Positions 26,030-33,701 are shown, numbered from the stretch's first letter. The stretch: 49,538 nucleotides of DNA from Clostridia bacterium (GCA_017454525.1 JAFTCT010000021.1:1-49538); one strand, 5' to 3'. The notes: a model not told the origin generated them from the letters alone. Translations and numbers: made by a program.

Positions 26030-26743
26030 TCACACGACGGCGCCGAACCGGCGGACTCTGCGCGCGAATTCCTCAAGCGCCGCGTCGACGTCGCTGTTCT
26101 GCATATCCGGCCAGAGCGTATCGGTGAAATAGAGTTCGCTGTACGCCGCCTGCCAAAGAAGATAGTTCGACAACCGCTTCTCACCCGCCGTGCGGATGAT
26201 CATATCGGGATCGGGCGAAAGCGACGTATAGAGCATCGACGAGAATTTCTCTTCCGTCACGTTCCCCTCTCCCTTTTCGATCAGGGCGTTGACGGCGCGC
26301 AGGATCTCCGCGCGCGCGCCGTAGTTCATCGCGATATTGACGGTGCGCGGATTGTCCTTGGAATACTCCTCGAGTTCGATCATCCTTTTGCGCATAGAAG
26401 GCGAGAAGGCGCTCTTGTCGCCTAAAAACACCAGGCGCGACCGGTGTTCGTCCAAATCCTTTTTCGCCGATCGCATCTGAAGCGAGAAGAGTTTCATCAG
26501 CGCCTCGACCTCGTCCTTCGAGCGCTTCCAGTTCTCGGTGGAGAACGCGTAGACCGTCACGTGCTCCACGCCCAGTTCAAACATATAATCAAGGATCCTG
26601 CGCATGGCTTCCACGCCCGCCTTGTGCCCGAGAGAACGGGAAAGTCCCCGCTTCTTCGCCCAGCGGCCGTTGCCGTCCATGATAAAAGCGAGATGCTTCA
26701 CGCCTTTTTCCGCGATGATCCGTTTGCTTTCGTCAACTGACAT
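26030..26743 (-). CDS. uppS: Undecaprenyl diphosphate synthase (cis-prenyltransferase)
   Basis: This 237-residue enzyme extends farnesyl diphosphate with isopentenyl diphosphate to the C55 lipid carrier for wall synthesis. The catalytic Asp is in LAFIMDGNGRWAKKRG (residues about 18-33). Further family motifs are YAFSTENWKRS, RTAGEKRLSNYLLWQ and SELYFTDTLWPD. AGGAG lies seven bases before the ATG. Confidence 0.97.
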   Translation of the reverse strand: MSVDESKRIIAEKGVKHLAFIMDGNGRWAKKRGLSRSLGHKAGVEAMRRILDYMFELGVEHVTVYAFSTENWKRSKDEVEALMKLFSLQMRSAKKDLDEHRSRLVFLGDKSAFSPSMRKRMIELEEYSKDNPRTVNIAMNYGARAEILRAVNALIEKGEGNVTEEKFSSMLYTSLSPDPDMIIRTAGEKRLSNYLLWQAAYSELYFTDTLWPDMQNSDVDAALEEFARRVRRFGAVV

Positions 26744-26798
26744 AATATGCTCCTGATCCTGTCTCGGTAATGATGCGCCGCGGCGGCGCCGGACGCCG

Positions 26799-27353
26799 TC
26801 AGATCGTCATCAGTTCCTTCTGCTTTCTTGTAACGATCGCGTCGACATCCTTGATATATTTGTCGGTGAGTTCCTGCGTGGACTTCTCGGACGCCTTCTG
26901 TTCGTCCTCGGTCATCTCGCTGTTCTTTTTCATATCGCGGATCTTGTCGTTGGCGTCTCTGCGGATGTTGCGCAGGTTGACCTTGCAATCCTCGCCCATC
27001 TTCGCCACTTCCTTGCAGAGCTGTTTTCTTCTCTCCTCGGTCGCCTGCGGGAAGACCATGCGGATGACCTTGCCGTCGTTCTGCGGGACCACGCCGACGT
27101 CGGCGATCAGAATCGCCTTCTCGATGCCCTTCAGAAGCGAAGCATCGTAGGGCGTGATGACCATCGTGCGCGCGTCGGTCACCTTGATCGAAGCCGCCTG
27201 ATTGATCGCGGTGGGCACGCCGTAGTAGTCGACGGTCACGCCGTTGAGTACGCCCGGATTCGCTCTTCCGGCGCTGATCGGAAGCAGCGCTTCCTCAAAG
27301 ATCGAAATGCTCTTCTTCATTTTGTTTTCGTAGGGGGTATTGTCCAGTTTCAT
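26799..27353 (-). CDS. frr: Ribosome recycling factor
   Basis: This 184-residue protein releases ribosomes from mRNA after termination, together with EF-G. Typical segments are RANPGVLNGVTVDYYGVPT, VITPYDASLLKGIEKAI and GKVIRMVFPQATEERRKQL. Length is normal. It is between pyrH and uppS, the usual bacterial order. Confidence 0.97.
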   Translation of the reverse strand: MKLDNTPYENKMKKSISIFEEALLPISAGRANPGVLNGVTVDYYGVPTAINQAASIKVTDARTMVITPYDASLLKGIEKAILIADVGVVPQNDGKVIRMVFPQATEERRKQLCKEVAKMGEDCKVNLRNIRRDANDKIRDMKKNSEMTEDEQKASEKSTQELTDKYIKDVDAIVTRKQKELMTI

Positions 27354-27441
27354 GGTGCTTCTCCTTTTCTATTCTTCATTTTTTAAGACGTTTAACGTTT
27401 CGCGGCGCAAGCCGCGGGCGCCGCGGGAAGGATGCGGGTAT

Positions 27442-28155
27442 TCAGGGCTCGATCACCGTGCCGGGCGCTTCGCCTGAGGCGACGCGGCGGATGTTTTCGG
27501 GATCGGACAGACCGAAGACGAGGATCTTCATGCCGTATTCCGCGCCGAACGCCGCGGCGGTCAGGTCGATCGCCTTGAGCTGTTCCTTGAGGATCCGCGT
27601 GTAGGTGATGCGATCGAGTTTCACGGCGGCGGGATCCTTCTCGGGGTCCGCCGTGTAGACGCCGTCGATATTCTTTGCAAAGAGCAGCGCGTCGGCGCCG
27701 ATCTCCATACCCTTGAGCACCGCCGCCGTATCGGTCGAGAAGTAGGGGCTGCCCGTTCCGCAGCCGAAGACCACGACCCTGCCCTTGGACAGATGCTTGA
27801 CCGCGCGGTCGCGCACGTAGGGCTCCGCGAATTCGACCATCTCCACGGTCGTCATCACGCGGGCGTCGAGCCCCTGACGGCAGAGCGCGTCCTTGAGATA
27901 GAGCGCGTTGATCGCCGTGCCGAGCATCCCCATGTGATCGGCGAGACACCGGTCGATCTTACGGTCGGCTTTGCCGCCGCGCCAGATGTTGCCTGCGCCC
28001 ACTACCACCGCGATTTCGGTACCGTCGTCATGACAGCCCTTGATCGCGCGGCAGATCGCGTCGACGGTCGCGTCGTCGTAAAGGCCTTCTTTTCCGCCCT
28101 TGAGCGCCTCGCCCGAGAGCTTGATGAGTATTCTTTTGTATTTGACGTCCGCCAT
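27442..28155 (-). CDS. pyrH: UMP kinase
   Basis: This 237-residue amino-acid-kinase-fold enzyme phosphorylates UMP to UDP. The N-terminal phosphate loop is RILIKLSGEALKGG; other motifs are VVVGAGNIWRGG and FGCGTGSPYFSTDTAA. The ATG at 28155 is chosen because GGAGG lies seven bases upstream; a GTG six bases earlier is too close to it. The usual rpsB-tsf pair is not upstream; instead a PAP2 phosphatase gene ends two bases before. Confidence 0.96.
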   Translation of the reverse strand: MADVKYKRILIKLSGEALKGGKEGLYDDATVDAICRAIKGCHDDGTEIAVVVGAGNIWRGGKADRKIDRCLADHMGMLGTAINALYLKDALCRQGLDARVMTTVEMVEFAEPYVRDRAVKHLSKGRVVVFGCGTGSPYFSTDTAAVLKGMEIGADALLFAKNIDGVYTADPEKDPAAVKLDRITYTRILKEQLKAIDLTAAAFGAEYGMKILVFGLSDPENIRRVASGEAPGTVIEP

Positions 28156-28157
28156 AT

Positions 28158-29147
28158 TCACGCCTCCCCCGCGTTTTTCTTTTCACGCCTTCCGGCGATT
28201 TTTTTCACGATCAGTCTTTCGGCTGCCGGGACTGCCAGCATCGCAAAGGGCATCATCACAAAATACGAAAGGAAGACGGTCCCGAGCGTCAGATCGCCGT
28301 AGATCAGTTTTCCGAAGACCTTCACGATCTCCTTCACGCCGACCGTTCCGCCCAGCGCGATCACCAGGCGCAGCGCCTTGCGCAGAACGCTCCCCTCCTT
28401 CGGATCGAAGGAAATGAATCTGCGTTCGACCAGGTAGCACAGCGGCAGCGACACGCCGAGCGCCGCGACCTTCAGCGCGTCGTAGCACATTTTCTCCTCC
28501 GCGCCGAACAGTCCCGCGTCGAAGACGTCGAGCGTCACGATCGCGGTAACGGCTGACGCGATCCCGACCGCGAGCGGCAGAACGAAGTGCCATTTGGTAT
28601 CGTACAGCCGGTCGAAGAAGACCTCGGTGAGAACTAAGAAGAGGATCGAGACCGCCGCGGCGGTCACGACGTCAAGCGGCGTATGTACGCCGAGATAGAG
28701 GCGTGAAAACATTACGAGCGCCGCGAGCGCAAAGAGAAGGATCCTCCATACCGCTTTGTTCGTGCGCAGGGCGAGGAAGCCGTAGAGCGAAACCGCGCTC
28801 TGCGTGTGTCCGCTCGGGAAGGAATACCCCGTCGCTTTGTCAAGAGAACCGAATTTGTCAAGCGGCGCGTAGGGCGCGTCGATCGGATGCTCCCTGATGA
28901 GGATCCAGGGGCGCGGGATGCGGAAGATCACCTTGACGAGCTGGACGGCCGTCGACGACATGAGGAACGAGCAGCCGAGTTTGTATGCCGTCTTTTTATT
29001 GATCAGCAGAAAGCAGACCGCCAGCACGGCGACCACGACGTATTCGGAGCCGAGCCACGTCACCGCCGCGAAGAAAAAGTCAAAAAAGGCGTTCCGGTGC
29101 GCGGCGAGCATCGCCAAAAACTGAAGATTGAGTTCCCAGAATCCCAT
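28158..29147 (-). CDS. PAP2-superfamily membrane phosphatase
   Basis: This 329-residue multi-pass protein carries all three PAP2 motifs: KVIFRIPRP, FPSGHTQSA and SRLYLGVHTPLDV. The catalytic histidines in the second and third motifs are present. Such enzymes dephosphorylate lipid phosphates, for example undecaprenyl diphosphate or phosphatidylglycerol phosphate. Proximity to uppS, cdsA and a GtrA-type glycosyltransferase makes a lipid-carrier substrate attractive but unproven. About 130 extra C-terminal residues with further membrane helices follow the PAP2 core. Confidence 0.88.
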   Translation of the reverse strand: MGFWELNLQFLAMLAAHRNAFFDFFFAAVTWLGSEYVVVAVLAVCFLLINKKTAYKLGCSFLMSSTAVQLVKVIFRIPRPWILIREHPIDAPYAPLDKFGSLDKATGYSFPSGHTQSAVSLYGFLALRTNKAVWRILLFALAALVMFSRLYLGVHTPLDVVTAAAVSILFLVLTEVFFDRLYDTKWHFVLPLAVGIASAVTAIVTLDVFDAGLFGAEEKMCYDALKVAALGVSLPLCYLVERRFISFDPKEGSVLRKALRLVIALGGTVGVKEIVKVFGKLIYGDLTLGTVFLSYFVMMPFAMLAVPAAERLIVKKIAGRREKKNAGEA

Positions 29148-29153
29148 TTGCCG

Positions 29154-30308
29154 TCACTTCCCTTCCTTGTTTTCCGACCCTTTATAGGAATGCGCGCGGT
29201 CGGTCTTATATACCCAGTGCTGCTGCATCTTGAAGGTGAATATGAAGATGACCGCCTGTACGATCAGATTGATGACGGTCAGCGAGTAGCGCTCGACGTC
29301 CCCGGGCAGGAAATCGAGGGCTCTCACCGCGCTCTTGAGCAGCATATTGAAGCCGAGCGTCACCGCCGCCACGGGCAGCGCCACCGCGTAGTATTTGACG
29401 ATCGCCTTCGGATAGGAACACTTCGCGCGGAATACGGCGAAATAGTTCATATTCATATTGAAGAAGGAGGACGCCGCGCGCGCGACGAGGAACGCCAGCA
29501 CGTTGTTCGACAGATCCGCCTCGGTTTTGCCGAGCATCAGAAAGAGCAGTCCCGTCTCGAGCAGCAGCGCGAGGATCGAGGACGCCGAATATCTGAAGAA
29601 ATGCCCTAAGATCATCCGGTAGATGCGGAAGGAATCGCGCACGATCCGGAAATGCGACGCCTTGTTGTCGTCGAGGTAGACGGTGTGGATGGTGACCTCC
29701 TCGAAGGGCACGTTGTAGGTCTTGAAATCGAGAAGCATCCGCGTTTCATACTCATAGCGGTCGCCCTTGACGTTTGTCAGAAGCGGCAGGACATCGCGCG
29801 GGAAAGCGCGCAGACCCGTCTGGGTGTCGCTGACCTTCATGCCGCAGAAAATGCGGAAAACGCCCGAGGTGATGCGGTTGCCCCGCCGGTTGTGCGCCGG
29901 TACGTCGGGCTGCGAAAAATCGCGCACGCCTAAGACGCACTTGCCGTCACGCAGGACCGCTTCCGCGCATTTCCTGACGTCCTCCGGCAGATGCTGTCCG
30001 TCGCCGTCGGCGGTGACCGCCGCGCAAACGTCGGGCATATTCTCGAGAATATAGCGAAACGCCGTTTTTAATGCGGCGCCTTTGCCGCGGTTGACTTCAT
30101 GCCGCAGGAGGGTCACACCCTCGCGGCGCGCGCATTCGTCGAAGCGCGCTTCATACTCTTTGCCGCTTCCGTCGTCGATCAGCAGGATCCGCCGGAAGCC
30201 CTTTGACAGAAGTCCTTCGACCGTTTTCGGCAGTTTGTCGTCGGGATGCAGTGAGGGCAGTACGGCGACGACCGACGAAAGATCGGTATACTCGTTTTGT
30301 TCGTTCAC
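29154..30308 (-). CDS. Fusion of family 2 glycosyltransferase and GtrA-like membrane domain
   Basis: This 384-residue protein has two parts. Residues about 10-230 are a GT-A glycosyltransferase like dolichol-phosphate mannosyltransferases, with LIDDGSG, VTADGDGQHLPEDV, and SDTQTGLRAF before the catalytic-loop helix. Residues about 245-375 form a four-helix GtrA domain (HFFRYSASSILALLLETGLL and FKMQQHWVY). The fusion suggests transfer of a sugar to a polyprenyl phosphate and movement of the lipid-linked sugar across the membrane, for decorating a surface polymer. The start is a GTG (30306-30308) with AAGGA upstream. The PAP2 gene follows six bases later. Confidence 0.9.
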   Translation of the reverse strand: MNEQNEYTDLSSVVAVLPSLHPDDKLPKTVEGLLSKGFRRILLIDDGSGKEYEARFDECARREGVTLLRHEVNRGKGAALKTAFRYILENMPDVCAAVTADGDGQHLPEDVRKCAEAVLRDGKCVLGVRDFSQPDVPAHNRRGNRITSGVFRIFCGMKVSDTQTGLRAFPRDVLPLLTNVKGDRYEYETRMLLDFKTYNVPFEEVTIHTVYLDDNKASHFRIVRDSFRIYRMILGHFFRYSASSILALLLETGLLFLMLGKTEADLSNNVLAFLVARAASSFFNMNMNYFAVFRAKCSYPKAIVKYYAVALPVAAVTLGFNMLLKSAVRALDFLPGDVERYSLTVINLIVQAVIFIFTFKMQQHWVYKTDRAHSYKGSENKEGK

Positions 30309-30322
30309 TTTTTTATCGGTCC

Positions 30323-30784
30323 TTACGGTTTTTTATTTTCGTCGAGGGCGTTGAGCAGGTCTACGCGCCTCTGGTGCCTGCCGCCCTCGTAGGCGGTATT
30401 CAGGAAAAGGTCGAGAATGTCGGCGGCAAGTCCCGCGCCGACCACGCGCGCGCCGAGGCAGAGCACGTTCGCGTCGTTGTGCATCCTGGTCATGCGCGCC
30501 GAGAAGGTGTCGCTGACGACCGCCGCGCGGATGCCCTTGTGCTTGTTCGCCGCCATGCACATCCCGACCCCGGTGCCGCAGACCAGCACGCCGCGCGCGC
30601 AGCGCCCGGAGGAGATTTCCAAGCAGAGTTTGTGCGCGTATTCGGGATAATCAACGGACGCGCGATCGTTCGTGCCGAGATCGACGTAGGGCTCGCCCAG
30701 CGCGTCGAGATGTTTTTTCAGTTCCTCTTTGAGCGGCAGACCCGCGTGATCGCAGGCGAGCGCCAACGGCTTTTTCTTTTCCAT
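30323..30784 (-). CDS. rpiB: Ribose 5-phosphate isomerase B
   Basis: This 153-residue RpiB/LacAB-family enzyme interconverts ribose 5-phosphate and ribulose 5-phosphate. Substrate and catalytic motifs are LACDHAGLPLKEELKKHL, DYPEYAH and VCGTGVGMCMAANKHKGIRA, the Cys of VCGTG being the catalytic base position. ATG 30784 is selected because AAAAGGA lies upstream; a longer frame would run into the tsaB 3' region. Confidence 0.93.
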   Translation of the reverse strand: MEKKKPLALACDHAGLPLKEELKKHLDALGEPYVDLGTNDRASVDYPEYAHKLCLEISSGRCARGVLVCGTGVGMCMAANKHKGIRAAVVSDTFSARMTRMHNDANVLCLGARVVGAGLAADILDLFLNTAYEGGRHQRRVDLLNALDENKKP

Positions 30785-30800
30785 GATCCGTACGTCCTTT

Positions 30801-31541
30801 TCACTGTTTTTTCCGGCCGCCGCCGGACAGACTGTCGCCCGCCGCGGCAAGCGACCTCGTTCGTTCCTCCTCCGCCTGCGTGATCTTGATGTAGCGCGGA
30901 AGGAGCGCAGAGCCGTCGCCCGCAAAAGAGGGATCGGCAAGATACCGTTCATACCCCAGAAGCGCCGTTCCGTACGCGCGCGCGTTCCGGTATTCGCGCG
31001 GAAGGGGCTTGAGTTTCCCGTACGTCAGTTTCGCCGCCGTTTTCTCATATCCGTCGCCCACCGGGAGCGTGACGCGGCCGGTTTTCTTCAACAGTTTATC
31101 GAGTTCCGTCAGCGGCATGATCGCGTCGTCGGTCAGGCGGGTCAGCACCCCGTTGTGACAGGAGAAGAGCGCCGAATACATCTGGTCGCGCCGCGCGTCG
31201 ATCACCGGGCAGATCACGCCCTCGAAGAAGCGGCAGTTCACCGCCAGCGCCTCAAGCGAGGAAACGCCCGCCGCCGGGATCTTCGTACCGGCGGTCAGCC
31301 CCTTGACGGTGGCGACGCCGATGCGCAGTCCGGTATAGGAGCCCGGTCCGATCGCGCAGACGTACAGATCGACGTCGCGCGGCTTCAGCGCGTGCAGCGT
31401 GAGCATCCGCTCGATCATCGGCAGGAGCGTCGAGGAATGCGCGTGCCCCGAAAGGTCCGTGACCTCGTGGAGCAGCCGCCCGTCCTCAACGAGCGCCGCG
31501 CAGGCGTACGATGCGGAAGTGTCTATTGCAACGATTTTCAT
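30801..31541 (-). CDS. tsaB: tRNA threonylcarbamoyladenosine biosynthesis protein TsaB
   Basis: This 246-residue ASKHA-fold protein is a partner of TsaD in making t6A at position 37 of ANN-decoding tRNAs. It begins MKIVAIDTSASYACAALVED and has the AIGPGSYTGLRIGVATVKGL motif. It lacks the TsaD metal-binding histidines, as expected for the non-catalytic paralogue. tsaE is five bases upstream; tsaD and rimI are not in the window. Confidence 0.95.
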   Translation of the reverse strand: MKIVAIDTSASYACAALVEDGRLLHEVTDLSGHAHSSTLLPMIERMLTLHALKPRDVDLYVCAIGPGSYTGLRIGVATVKGLTAGTKIPAAGVSSLEALAVNCRFFEGVICPVIDARRDQMYSALFSCHNGVLTRLTDDAIMPLTELDKLLKKTGRVTLPVGDGYEKTAAKLTYGKLKPLPREYRNARAYGTALLGYERYLADPSFAGDGSALLPRYIKITQAEEERTRSLAAAGDSLSGGGRKKQ

Positions 31542-31546
31542 ATTGT

Positions 31547-31987
31547 TTACCTGCTTTCATCGATCAGCGTCGCGACGATCCTGCGGCAGTATTCCGCTTC
31601 GCCCTTGTCGATACGCACGAGATAGCGCCGGCGCGGCAGCGCAAAGGGGACGTTCTCGCACCATTCGGCGGCGATCAGCCCCGCGCAGTCGTAAAAGCCC
31701 ACCGATTCAAGGTCCTCGTCGGTGAAGATCCGGTAGAGATCGAAATGGTAGAACCGACCGCCCGATACGCAGGGGTAGTCGCGCATCACGGTATAGGTCG
31801 GCGAGCGCACCGCCGCGCCCGGGCAGAGATACCTGCCCATGCCGCGCACGAACGCCGTCTTCCCCGCCCCCGGCTCGCCCGAGAGCTGCACGAAGCCGTC
31901 CTTCGGCAGAAGCCGCGCGAATTCCCCGGCGATTTCCTCGGTCTGCGCTTCGCTGTTACTGATTTTTTCGAATATCAACTCTTCCAT
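31547..31987 (-). CDS. tsaE: tRNA threonylcarbamoyladenosine biosynthesis ATPase TsaE
   Basis: This 146-residue P-loop ATPase activates the TsaB-TsaD complex. Walker A is LSGEPGAGKTAFVRG (around residues 34-48), and FYHFDLYRI carries the family's HxDxYR-type motif. It is the first gene of the sixteen-gene minus-strand series. The ribosome binding site is weak. Confidence 0.95.
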   Translation of the reverse strand: MEELIFEKISNSEAQTEEIAGEFARLLPKDGFVQLSGEPGAGKTAFVRGMGRYLCPGAAVRSPTYTVMRDYPCVSGGRFYHFDLYRIFTDEDLESVGFYDCAGLIAAEWCENVPFALPRRRYLVRIDKGEAEYCRRIVATLIDESR

Positions 31988-32104
31988 ATCTCAAATGAAG
32001 CGCTCCGCGCCGACCGCCGCGTGAATTCCCCGGCGCCGGAACGCCGCGGATACCGCTTTGCACTTTTGCCGGAATATGGCGTCTTTTCATAACTGTGGTA
32101 GTAT

Positions 32105-32133
32105 ATTATATCATAATATCCGGCGTTTGAAAA
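32105..32133 (-). promoter_or_regulatory. Possible promoter of the tsaE-argS gene series
   Basis: On the minus strand a perfect TATAAT (32105-32110) lies 17 bases from TTTTCA (32128-32133). The -35 box matches at only four positions. The -10 box is part of an AT-rich near-palindrome, TATTAT/ATAATA. Confidence 0.5.
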
Positions 32134-32146
32134 GTGTTTTTTTCAT

Positions 32147-32255
32147 TTTTTCGCAAATCGCGCCGAAACTTTTGCTTTCCGCGGCGATTTCCCGCGTTTA
32201 CATAGCGTTCTTTTCTTTTTTTCGCAAGCCGCGCCGAAGTTTTGGCTTTCCCCGG
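32147..32255. repeat. Imperfect direct repeat in the AT-rich spacer before tRNA-Arg
   Basis: Two units of about 38 bases (32147-32184 and 32218-32255) both begin TTTTTCGCAA, contain CGCGCCGAA and end CTTTCC with a GC-rich tail, at about 84% identity. They are spaced 71 bases apart. No gene is seen in 31988-32346. Confidence 0.55.
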
Positions 32256-32298
32256 ACGTTCTTTTTCGTTTTTTGCGGGTATTCTTTTCAAAAAGCCC

Positions 32299-32327
32299 TT
32301 TACTTTTCAATTCTTTTGTGATAGAAT
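32299..32327 (+). promoter_or_regulatory. Promoter of tRNA-Arg
   Basis: TTTACT (32299-32304) and TAGAAT (32322-32327) are 17 bases apart, placing the start about a dozen bases before the mature tRNA 5' end. Confidence 0.75.
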
Positions 32328-32346
32328 AGCGAGGCAAACAGAATAT

Positions 32347-32423
32347 CTACCCGTGGCACAGCTGGATAGCGCGTCAGACTCCGACTCTGAAGGTCGAAGG
32401 TTCGAATCCTTTCGGGTAGGCCA
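32347..32423 (+). tRNA. tRNA-Arg, anticodon CCG
   Basis: Acceptor arms CTACCCG and CGGGTAG pair fully, with discriminator G and an encoded CCA end. The anticodon stem TCAGA/TCTGA encloses loop CTCCGAC, giving anticodon CCG for the arginine codon CGG. The T arm is GAAGG-TTCGAAT-CCTTT and the variable loop AGGTC. The D arm carries the usual AGCTGGATA loop. Confidence 0.96.
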
Positions 32424-32424
32424 T

Positions 32425-32466
32425 GAAAAATGCATCTTTTGTCTACCGACAAAAGATGCATTTTTC
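32425..32466 (+). terminator. Terminator of tRNA-Arg
   Basis: GAAAAATGCATCTTTTGT (32425-32442) pairs perfectly with ACAAAAGATGCATTTTTC (32449-32466), ending in a T5 run. It starts one base after the CCA end. Confidence 0.85.
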
Positions 32467-32690
32467 AATGAAGACGCCCGCTGCGCGAGCTAATGAAGGA
32501 ATGAAGACGCTTCGCTAATGAAGAAATGATAAAAGGGAGAAATGAAACAACGCGGGCGGCTTCGCTTTATTAGGTGTGCGAAGCGCACCGTCTTCATTAG
32601 CGTTTTGTGCGTCTTCATTAGTAGGCAACGCCGACGTCTTCATTAAACTCTCATTTCCCCATTTCTCCGACTCCAATTCTCTCGTTTCTC
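32467..32690. repeat. Spacer of interspersed AATGAAGACG direct and inverted repeats
   Basis: AATGAAGACGC occurs at about 32467 and 32500. Its reverse complement CGTCTTCATTA recurs three times between about 32590 and 32650. GAGAAATGA and TCATTTC stretches are also arranged head to head. The whole 220-base spacer can fold on itself. No open frame of interest is present. Confidence 0.6.
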
Positions 32691-32691
32691 C

Positions 32692-32720
32692 TTGACAATC
32701 TCTCTCGTTTGTGTTATTCT
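32692..32720 (+). promoter_or_regulatory. Promoter of the four-helix-bundle gene
   Basis: A perfect TTGACA (32692-32697) is followed after 17 bases by TATTCT (32715-32720). The start codon is 19 bases after the -10 box, so the leader is very short. Confidence 0.75.
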
Positions 32721-32738
32721 TCTCTCGGAGGTGATCTT

Positions 32739-33092
32739 ATGCGCAACGATGAATTGTCTACTCAATCTATGGATTTTGCTGTTTCAATTATCAATCTTGT
32801 CAAAGCCCTCAAAGCAAAACACGAAACAATTATCTCCAATCAAATCGGCAGAAGCGGCACGTCCATAGGCGCGAATATCCGCGAGGCGCAGTACGCTCAC
32901 GGCAAGCCGGATTTCATCGCAAAGCTGCAAATCGCCCTCAAAGAGGCAAACGAGACGGGATACTGGCTCGAATTGCTTTTCAAAACAGAATATATCGATG
33001 AACAAACGTATAAAGCCCTCGACGCAGCCTGCGCGAGCATTCGCGTCATGCTGATCTCCTCGATCAACACCTCAAAGCAGTCCCTTCAATAA
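32739..33092 (+). CDS. Four-helix bundle protein (S23 / rRNA intervening-sequence family)
   Basis: This 117-residue all-helical protein contains the family sequence QIGRSGTSIGANIREAQYAH (about residues 43-62) and ALKEANETGYWLELL. Members are encoded inside 23S rRNA intervening sequences or stand alone; an Avd-like branch acts in diversity-generating retroelements. No reverse transcriptase or template repeat is seen here, so the stand-alone form is most likely and its function is unknown. The ribosome binding site GGAGGTGATC is nearly a perfect anti-SD match. Lower GC than the flanks suggests acquisition. Confidence 0.9.
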   Translation: MRNDELSTQSMDFAVSIINLVKALKAKHETIISNQIGRSGTSIGANIREAQYAHGKPDFIAKLQIALKEANETGYWLELLFKTEYIDEQTYKALDAACASIRVMLISSINTSKQSLQ

Positions 33093-33101
33093 TCTATCAC
33101 C

Positions 33102-33130
33102 AAGCCGCCCCGCACGGCTTTTCTTTTTTT
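33102..33130 (+). terminator. Terminator of the four-helix-bundle gene
   Basis: AAGCCG (33102-33107) pairs with CGGCTT (33115-33120), followed by TTCTTTTTTT. The segment CGGCTTTTCTTTTTTT is repeated at 33139-33154, a local duplication of the terminator tail. Confidence 0.75.
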
Positions 33131-33165
33131 CAAAAATGCGGCTTTTCTTTTTTTGCAAAAAACTG

Positions 33166-33194
33166 TTGACTTTGCCAAAAACATGTGCTAAATG
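33166..33194 (+). promoter_or_regulatory. Weak candidate promoter for the structured leader of the TM2 gene
   Basis: TTGACT (33166-33171) has a good -35 match, but TAAATG after 17 bases (33189-33194) matches the -10 consensus at only three positions. The position, just before the palindromic element, is suggestive. Confidence 0.35.
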
Positions 33195-33197
33195 AAG

Positions 33198-33310
33198 TTG
33201 CGACACAAGTAAATACGGTGATTTCGGTTTCAATGGGTGAGTTTTGCCATATGGTAAAAACGCACTCCCGTTTTCTCACCCTTGAAACCGGTCGAAAACT
33301 TGTGACGCAG
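33198..33310 (+). ncRNA. Nested palindromic element, possible structured leader RNA
   Basis: An outer helix, TGCGACACAAGT (33199-33210) with ACTTGTGACGCA (33298-33309), has one mismatch. Inside it CGGTTTCAATGGGTGAG (33225-33241) pairs with CTCACCCTTGAAACCG (33275-33290), 16 pairs with one bulge. The enclosed loop holds TTTTGCCATATGGTAAAA (33242-33259) and an alternative hairpin AAAACG/CGTTTT (33257-33262 with 33269-33274) that competes for the same A-run. A terminator follows. It is either a regulatory leader of the TM2 gene or a MITE-like insertion. Confidence 0.5.
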
Positions 33311-33331
33311 CAATCGGAGTTTGCGTTTTTC

Positions 33332-33362
33332 GTGCGCGGCTCCGGCTGCGCACTTTTTTATT
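33332..33362 (+). terminator. Terminator between the palindromic element and the TM2 gene
   Basis: GTGCGCGGC (33332-33340) pairs with GGCTGCGCAC (33344-33353) with one bulge, followed by TTTTTTATTTTTTT. It is only 14-20 bases before the TM2 ribosome binding site, so it looks like a leader attenuator. Confidence 0.75.
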
Positions 33363-33389
33363 TTTTTCTTTAAGAAAGGAGGGGTCATA

Positions 33390-33701
33390 ATGAAATACTG
33401 CACAAACTGCGGAAAAGAGCTTACAGATGACGCGGTATTTTGTACAACTTGCGGTTTTAAATCTAATGCAGAAATTCCTGTTTCACATCCCAAATCGCAG
33501 TTGACAGCAGCAATATTGTGCGCTTTTTTAGGAACACTTGGAATTCATAGGTTTTATGTCGGAAAAATCGGAACAGGTTTGTTGTGGTTATTTACCGGAG
33601 GAATGTTCGGGTTTGGGTTTGTTGTAGATATGATTACCATTCTCTGCGATGCTTTCACGGATATCAATGGTAATTGGCTTGCAAAAAAGCGTGATCTGTA
33701 A
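33390..33701 (+). CDS. Zinc-ribbon and TM2 domain membrane protein
   Basis: This 103-residue protein has an N-terminal zinc ribbon, CTNCGKEL and CTTCGFKS (residues 4-26). A TM2 domain follows: two transmembrane helices starting ILCAFLGTLGIHRFYVGK, then GLLWLFTGGMFGFGFVVDMI. Such small proteins are widespread in Firmicutes and have no defined function. ATG 33390 is set by AAAGGAGGGG upstream. The coding region is clearly more AT-rich than the housekeeping genes. Confidence 0.9.
   Translation: MKYCTNCGKELTDDAVFCTTCGFKSNAEIPVSHPKSQLTAAILCAFLGTLGIHRFYVGKIGTGLLWLFTGGMFGFGFVVDMITILCDAFTDINGNWLAKKRDL

Noticed and set aside
32242..32493. Open frame reading through the tRNA, containing PVAQLDSASDSDSEGRRFES
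   Set aside because: It is a translation of the tRNA-Arg gene itself. Similar false proteins fill databases.
32467..32690. CRISPR-like array of AATGAAGACG units
   Set aside because: Units are too short, occur on both strands and have irregular spacing; no cas genes are nearby.
32739..33092. Avd accessory protein of a diversity-generating retroelement
   Set aside because: The family is related, but no reverse transcriptase, template repeat or variable-target gene is in the window.
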